A stretch of DNA of 64,000 nt from Cytobacillus sp. IB215665 (GTDB lineage Bacteria > Bacillota > Bacilli > Bacillales > SM2101). The translations under genes were made by a program, and so were the position numbers. The stretch is from assembly GCF_033963835.1 (NCBI RefSeq), contig NZ_JAXBME010000002.1, positions 248,001-312,000 on the forward strand, in the 5' to 3' direction. The stretch's first letter is position 1. The number at the start of each line of letters is the position of its first letter. Shown piece after piece: positions 59,027 to 64,000 of the stretch. The notes below the pieces were generated by a model that was not told the DNA's origin, did not search any database, and was given only the letters and a program-made list of their open reading frames with translations.

Positions 59027-59353
59027 ATGGCTCAGGAAAGAAATGATGATGGCTATCGAGATAACTATAGAAATGATCCAGAAGCGGATTTTATGGAAGA
59101 AACATCAACGGAGTTTGCGGAACCTGTTCAAGCTTTAGGTAGTACTAGGGAAGTTGAAAATAACTGGGTAGGTTGGCTTTCCTTGGCTCTATCGATCATT
59201 TCACTTTTTGTCGCTCCAATCCTTTTTGGAGCTGCAGGTATCATATTAGGTTTTGTTGCCCGCAGAAGAGGAGCAGAAGGAATGGGGGCATGGGCGATAG
59301 GAATTGGTATCGTATCCATTGTTCTGGGCATCTTTATACTCCCATTTTTTTAA
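59027..59353 (+). CDS. yqfX: YqfX-like small membrane protein
   Basis: 108 residues. An acidic N-terminal tail (about 1-45) precedes two membrane helices (about 50-75 and 85-107) joined by a RRRGAEGMG loop, a DUF4190-like layout. Its function is unknown; the name follows position before ispG. The start is ATG 59027 with AAGTGAGG upstream. Confidence 0.78.
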   Translation: MAQERNDDGYRDNYRNDPEADFMEETSTEFAEPVQALGSTREVENNWVGWLSLALSIISLFVAPILFGAAGIILGFVARRRGAEGMGAWAIGIGIVSIVLGIFILPFF

Positions 59354-59362
59354 CATGATGAA

Positions 59363-59394
59363 AAAAAGCTTGACATTTATATGTCAAGCTTTTT
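59363..59394. terminator. Bidirectional terminator between yqfX and ispG
   Basis: A perfect 14-bp stem AAAAAGCTTGACAT with its complement, 4-base TTAT loop, A-run and T-run at the ends. Confidence 0.92.
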
Positions 59395-59398
59395 CCGT

Positions 59399-60484
59399 TT
59401 ACTGCTTTGCGTAATGTTCTGCTGCTATTTTATCAATTTCTTTCTTAAGTTCTTCTACCATTGTTTCTTCAGGAACTTTACGAACAATTTCACCGTGGCG
59501 GAAAAGTAGTCCTTCACCTCTAGCCCCTGCAATCCCTATATCCGCTTCTCGAGCCTCTCCTGGACCATTTACAGCACAGCCTAAAACGGCTACTTTTATC
59601 GGAGCTTTAATTGTTGAAATATAGTCTTCTACTTCATTAGCTATACTAATAAGGTCAATTTCAATTCTTCCGCAAGTTGGACATGAAATTAATGTTGCTG
59701 CATTTGAGGCAAGCCCAAAAGATTTAAGTAATTCCCGTGCTACTTTTACTTCTTCTACTGGGTCTGCACTAAGAGAAATACGAAGTGTATTTCCAATCCC
59801 TTTACTTAAAATGGCACCTAAGCCAGCTGCACTTTTTACTGTTCCTGCAAATAACGTACCTGATTCAGTAATGCCTAAATGTAAAGGATAATCAAATGCC
59901 TTTGCTGCTTTTTCGTAAGCTTCGATTGCTAAATTTACATCCGAAGCTTTCATAGATACAATGATATCATGGAAATCAAGTTCTTCTAATATCTTGATAT
60001 GGTGTAACGCACTCTCAACCATACCATCAGCAGTAGGGTATCCGTATTTCTCTAGTATCTTTTTCTCAAGAGATCCAGCGTTAACACCAATTCGAATAGG
60101 TATATTTTTTTCTTTTGCAGCATTTACGACAGCTTCAACTTTTTCACGTCGCCCAATATTCCCTGGGTTTATGCGAATTTTGTCTGCGCCACCTTCGATT
60201 GCCTTGAGTGCTAACTTATAGTCAAAATGAATGTCAACTACAAGTGGTATGTCTATGCGACTTTTTATTTCTGCAATTGCATTGGCAGCTCGTTCATCTG
60301 GACAAGCGACACGAACTATTTGACATCCAGCTTCTTCTAAGCGTTTAATTTCTGCTACGGTGGCTTCGACATCATGCGTTTTTGTTGTGGTCATACTTTG
60401 TATAACTAGCTCGTTATTTCCACCAATTGTTAAATTACCAACTTTAACTGGACGAGTTTTGGTACGATGTATAATTTGACTCAC
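59399..60484 (-). CDS. ispG: 4-hydroxy-3-methylbut-2-en-1-yl diphosphate synthase IspG
   Basis: 361 residues, MEP isoprenoid pathway. An N-terminal TIM barrel ([16 protein letters not shown]) is followed by an iron-sulfur domain with cysteines in SCPTCGR and [11 protein letters not shown]. The start is GTG 60484 behind AAGGAGAG. Its product is the substrate of IspH, encoded at 50044. It is downstream of yqfZ on the same strand. Confidence 0.96.
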   Translation of the reverse strand: MSQIIHRTKTRPVKVGNLTIGGNNELVIQSMTTTKTHDVEATVAEIKRLEEAGCQIVRVACPDERAANAIAEIKSRIDIPLVVDIHFDYKLALKAIEGGADKIRINPGNIGRREKVEAVVNAAKEKNIPIRIGVNAGSLEKKILEKYGYPTADGMVESALHHIKILEELDFHDIIVSMKASDVNLAIEAYEKAAKAFDYPLHLGITESGTLFAGTVKSAAGLGAILSKGIGNTLRISLSADPVEEVKVARELLKSFGLASNAATLISCPTCGRIEIDLISIANEVEDYISTIKAPIKVAVLGCAVNGPGEAREADIGIAGARGEGLLFRHGEIVRKVPEETMVEELKKEIDKIAAEHYAKQ

Positions 60485-60614
60485 GTATTTATCTCTCCTT
60501 CAAGGATTATCTTCTAAATATATTTGTTTTTATGTGCTTTAATTTCAGTATCTTTATGCTCATAGAATATTGTAACAGTGAAAATATAAAATTGACAAGA
60601 ATTTAACAGAATTC

Positions 60615-60965
60615 TTAATAGTCATACATAGGGAATTTATATGTTTTACCTGCTTGCAATTGTTCTGGTTTTAAATTATTATTTAAAGCTTCAAAATCAT
60701 TTAAGAGCTGTTCCATTGAAACAGGAATGGGACCATTATATAACTCTTCGACAATAGATATCACTGTATCGCCTCTTTTAACCTGAATAAGCTGATATTC
60801 CATTTGCTGTATATTTAATGGCGTTTCATCCCCATCAACTAATGGCGTTTTTTCTTCCACATTTTTTTGTAAATCAATTACAGGTAAGGAGCCAATGCTT
60901 ATGTCATAATAAAAGATATAAATAACAAATAAAAATAATATAATGCCTATCATTTTTTTCTTCAT
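60615..60965 (-). CDS. yqfZ: YqfZ-like protein with membrane anchor and LysM-like domain
   Basis: 116 residues. An N-terminal hydrophobic helix (about 5-20) is followed by a LysM-like module (VKRGDTVISIVEELYN ... DFEALNNNLKPEQLQAGKTY). The family binds peptidoglycan; YqfZ is a sporulation-period protein in B. subtilis. ATG 60965 follows GGGGTGG; a GTG 9 bp earlier is part of that SD. Confidence 0.82.
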   Translation of the reverse strand: MKKKMIGIILFLFVIYIFYYDISIGSLPVIDLQKNVEEKTPLVDGDETPLNIQQMEYQLIQVKRGDTVISIVEELYNGPIPVSMEQLLNDFEALNNNLKPEQLQAGKTYKFPMYDY

Positions 60966-61146
60966 TATTTCCACCCCGTTTGCATAGCTTTTATACCTAT
61001 GTATGCATGTCCAATAAAAATATTCCTTAAAATTTGTAAAGAATGTATATTAATAATAAATAATAATAGTCCGAGCTAGTCTTATTGTTAAGTTTACAAT
61101 AGTTCTACTTACGTTATTTATTTGAGAAAAATTTTAAAACAAGGTA

Positions 61147-61182
61147 AAACAAAACAGAGTAAACTCTTTTAGGTCTACTCTG
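61147..61182 (-). terminator. Terminator after yqgB
   Basis: On the - strand CAGAGTAGAC pairs with GTTTACTCTG (one mismatch) and is followed by TTTTGTTTT. Confidence 0.7.
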
Positions 61183-61188
61183 TGTTGT

Positions 61189-61962
61189 TTATTTCTTCGG
61201 AATAGGTATTTGTTGAATGACTAATGACAAAATGATAACACTTATTATAACATTTAATGTAAATTGTGCAGGAATTATGACGTTAAATGTGCCCATTAAG
61301 GTGAAAAATAAAGTCGGGATTGTTACACTATATGCAGATAATATCCACGAATGTCGATATGTAATCTTTCTTGTTAAGACACTATTTATGATCATCCCGA
61401 TGAACGCGAGTAATGTGATGCCTAGAAATTTCATGCCGCTAGAAAAAATATACATGATAAGTATGAAAACAGGGATGATTATAATTAATAACGAGTCTAA
61501 TGTGCTTATAACATTTTGCATATCATCACTAGAAAATGTTATATCTCCAAAGCTTGAGTAATAAAAAGATTGTTCATTGGCATTAGATACATATACAGCT
61601 CTATTTTTTAGCAACGCCAAGCCATCACCATCAATATTATTAACAGCATCATTATTTGATATATTTTCACGACTGTCGATGATTAACGAAAAATCATCTT
61701 TTGAAATGAGAATTGGTTCTTCGCCAGGAATAGATAACTTACCATCCTCAATGTAAAAAGAAGGGAGGTCTGACTCAAAAAGATCATTTATTTTATTTAC
61801 ACCTTTGGAAATATCACTGGCAATAAAATATGCTGTAGGTATAATGGAGATTAATGTTAATAAAAACACATATAAAATTGTTTTTCCTATACCTTGAAAA
61901 CGAAATTTAGCTATATCATTAGTTGAATATAAGCTTTTAACTAATTGTCTGAAAATAGACAT
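61189..61962 (-). CDS. yqgB: DUF1189 membrane protein YqgB
   Basis: 257 residues. An N-terminal amphipathic part (FRQLVKSLYSTNDIAKFRFQ), one membrane helix (about 27-47), an outside domain of about 100 residues, then four membrane helices. This is the DUF1189 layout; function unknown. ATG 61962 follows AAAGGGG; the frame is open for 23 more codons upstream with no homology. Confidence 0.85.
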   Translation of the reverse strand: MSIFRQLVKSLYSTNDIAKFRFQGIGKTILYVFLLTLISIIPTAYFIASDISKGVNKINDLFESDLPSFYIEDGKLSIPGEEPILISKDDFSLIIDSRENISNNDAVNNIDGDGLALLKNRAVYVSNANEQSFYYSSFGDITFSSDDMQNVISTLDSLLIIIIPVFILIMYIFSSGMKFLGITLLAFIGMIINSVLTRKITYRHSWILSAYSVTIPTLFFTLMGTFNVIIPAQFTLNVIISVIILSLVIQQIPIPKK

Positions 61963-62251
61963 CTCAATAATCCCCTTTATTTTCTTTTTCTCTCTCATAA
62001 TTATTTTAGCGTGGTGAAAACTATAAAACAACGTCTAATATGAATGGTCATTTTATAAGTTGAAATATTGCTTTTGGCAGTTATTTTGTGAAAAGCACTA
62101 GCAGAATTTGTCCACCTTTCATTCGATTGTTAAGCTATTGTAAATTATTTATTAAAAACCTTTACAATTCTAATGGATTTCGTTAATAATTGTATAGGGT
62201 TTTGTAAGCTTGTGTCGAAACTAGTCAGATAATTTTTCGGAGGTAGAAAAA

Positions 62252-63877
62252 GTGGAACTTGATGTTCAAAAGATGATTTTTGAATTTATTGGTGGTTTAG
62301 GTATCTTCTTATTTGGGATAAAGTATATGGGAGATGGACTACAAAAATCCGCAGGTGACAAATTAAGAGATATCTTAGATCGCTTTACGACCAACCCATT
62401 TATGGGTGTCTTAGCTGGTATTATTGTAACAGTGTTAATTCAAAGTAGCTCTGGTACAACTGTAATTACAGTTGGTTTAGTCAGTGCCGGCTTTATGAAT
62501 TTAAGACAAGCAATTGGTGTAATCATGGGGGCAAATATTGGGACGACTGTTACTGCATTTATTATCGGTATCAAATTGTCAAATTACGCACTACCAATTA
62601 TAGCCGCAGGTGCTCTCCTACTCTTTTTCTTTAAAAATAAGAAAATTCACAATTTTGGCCAAGTAGTATTTGGCTTTGGTGCACTTTTTTATGGTTTGAA
62701 ACTAATGAGTTCGGGGATGAAACCACTACGTTCACTAGAATCATTTGCTGAGTTAACAGTAAACATGAGTGAAATTCCAATTCTTGGAGTTGCTATTGGA
62801 ACAATATTTACTGTCATCGTGCAAAGTTCGAGTGCAACCATTGGGATATTGCAGGAATTGTATGGTCAAGGTCTGTTGGATTTAAACGCTGCATTGCCTG
62901 TTTTATTTGGTGATAATCTTGGTACAACGATCACTGCGATATTAGCTTCAATTGGAGCATCAGTTGCAGCTAGACGAGCTGCTTTAACACATGTGCTATT
63001 TAACTTGGTTGGAGCAACCATATTTCTAATTGGGTTGAAGCTCTATACACAATTGGTTATTATGCTACAAGAGGCATTTAATTTAAATCCAGAAATGACG
63101 ATTGCATTCGCGCATGGAGCCTTTAATATAACGAATACGTTGATTCAATTACCGTTTATAGGTGTATTGGCATATATTGTAACAAAACTTATACCTGGTA
63201 ATGATTCGGTAGTGGAATATAAAGCTAAGCATTTGGATCCTAACTTTATTGAGCAATCACCATCTATTGCATTAGGTCAAGCTAAAGAAGAAGTTGTTAG
63301 AATGGGTGAGTTTGCTACTCTAGGTTTAGAAGAGTCACATAAATATTTAAACAGCAATTTGCAGAAACATGCTGATCTATCTATGCAACTAGAGAGTGCC
63401 ATCAATAATTTAGACCGGAAAATTACTGATTATTTAGTGTTACTCTCTTCAGCTTCATTGTCACAAAATGAATCAGAAGAGCACTCAGTGTTAATGGATA
63501 CCGTACGAGATATTGAACGTATAGGTGATCATTTTGAAAATATTGTGGAGTTGGTTGACTATCAGCTATCAAATAAAGTGAAGATGACTGATTTAGCAAA
63601 AGCTGATTTAAAAGAAATGTTTGAATTAACCATTTCCACTGTGAAAGAAGCAATTCAATCTCTTGAAGAAAACGATAAAGATTTAGCAAGAGAAGTTGTG
63701 AAGAAAGAAGACAAGATTGATAAGATGGAACGAACATTGCGTAAAAAGCATATTTTACGATTAAATGAAGGCAAATGCACTGGACAAGCTGGTATTGTAT
63801 TTGTAGACATCGTAAGTAATTTAGAACGTATAGGTGATCACGCTGTTAATATCGCTGAAGCGGTATTAGGAGAGTAA
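62252..63877 (+). CDS. Na/Pi cotransporter family protein with PhoU-like C-terminal domain
   Basis: 541 residues. The membrane part (about 1-310) has the NptA inverted repeat, with VLIQSSSGTTVITVG and VIVQSSSATIGILQE. The C-terminal 200 residues are helical, PhoU-like, with two copies of a motif: DTVRDIERIGDHFENIVE and DIVSNLERIGDHAVNIAE. The start is GTG 62252, 7 bp after CGGAGG. The gene may handle phosphate homeostasis; a smaller paralogue without the tail is at 27625. Confidence 0.92.
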   Translation: MELDVQKMIFEFIGGLGIFLFGIKYMGDGLQKSAGDKLRDILDRFTTNPFMGVLAGIIVTVLIQSSSGTTVITVGLVSAGFMNLRQAIGVIMGANIGTTVTAFIIGIKLSNYALPIIAAGALLLFFFKNKKIHNFGQVVFGFGALFYGLKLMSSGMKPLRSLESFAELTVNMSEIPILGVAIGTIFTVIVQSSSATIGILQELYGQGLLDLNAALPVLFGDNLGTTITAILASIGASVAARRAALTHVLFNLVGATIFLIGLKLYTQLVIMLQEAFNLNPEMTIAFAHGAFNITNTLIQLPFIGVLAYIVTKLIPGNDSVVEYKAKHLDPNFIEQSPSIALGQAKEEVVRMGEFATLGLEESHKYLNSNLQKHADLSMQLESAINNLDRKITDYLVLLSSASLSQNESEEHSVLMDTVRDIERIGDHFENIVELVDYQLSNKVKMTDLAKADLKEMFELTISTVKEAIQSLEENDKDLAREVVKKEDKIDKMERTLRKKHILRLNEGKCTGQAGIVFVDIVSNLERIGDHAVNIAEAVLGE

Positions 63878-63896
63878 AAATAAGCATACAATCACA

Positions 63897-63943
63897 AAAG
63901 AGGTACGTTAGAAATCGAAATTAGATTTTTAACATACCTCTTT
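63897..63943 (+). terminator. Terminator after the Na/Pi cotransporter gene
   Basis: AAAGAGGTA pairs with TACCTCTTT, and the stem continues inward through GTTAGAAATC/GATTTTTAAC with mismatches; T residues follow. The last 57 bases of the window show nothing. Confidence 0.8.
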
Positions 63944-64000
63944 GTTTTACGCTATTTTCCATTTAATTGTTCTCGTGATAAGAAATATGCAAACAGTAAA

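Overview
The window is about 64 kb of conserved chromosomal backbone from a low-GC, endospore-forming Bacillota, almost certainly a Bacillaceae species. Gene order follows the Bacillus subtilis yqeH-to-yqgB region. Sporulation genes (gpr, spoIIP, yqfC, yqfD, yqfQ), competence genes (comER, comEA, comEB, comEC), sigma-W and CIRCE control sites and strong Shine-Dalgarno (SD) sequences all fit. I see no prophage, transposase gene, CRISPR array, rRNA or tRNA.

Layout. 1-4128: end of yqeH, then aroE, yhbY, nadD, yqeK, rsfS, yqeM in one tight + strand operon. 4229-9378: comER (-), comEA, comEB, comEC (+), and small yqzM (-). 9675-14632: holA, rpsT (-), gpr, spoIIP, yqxA. 14735-15463: a tandem array of ~125-bp palindromic modules (called R2 here). 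15535-27279: lepA, hemW, the CIRCE-controlled hrcA-grpE-dnaK, dnaJ behind another R2 copy, prmA, rsmE, mtaB. 27625-34881: yqeW (-), rpsU-yqeY, a sigma-W operon (nfeD-type protease, floA, yqfB), yqfC-yqfD-phoH. 35311-43076: pgpH-ybeY-dgkA, era, yqzL, recO, ccpN, ppsR, and a yqxD/yaiI gene with no normal start codon. 43112-50991: dnaG-sigA, an acyl-CoA dehydrogenase with a CcpA-type cre, cccA, trmK-yqfO, ispH (-). 51380-59353: yqfQ (-), a repeat-filled gap, cshB, nfo, yqfT (-), yqfU, a Zur-box-controlled znuC-znuB-zur operon, yqfX. 59399-63877: ispG, yqfZ and yqgB on the - strand, then a Na/phosphate cotransporter with a PhoU-like tail.

The genes are familiar; the unexplained structure is between them. 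Two repeat families fill most long gaps. R1 is a 100-180 bp non-coding element with imperfect terminal inverted repeats, like a MITE, with about ten recognisable copies in both orientations. R2 is a palindromic module whose stem arms differ between copies but stay complementary. R2 3' ends lie 17-18 bp upstream of -10 boxes before lepA, dnaJ and cshB and supply all or part of the -35 hexamer, so this repeat may be acting as a mobile half-promoter.

Other local points: the yqfC ribosome-binding site lies inside a terminator stem, the hrcA leader carries a duplicated SD segment, and cdd and glyQS are missing from their B. subtilis positions. All product names come from recognising protein motifs and gene order; no database search was run.
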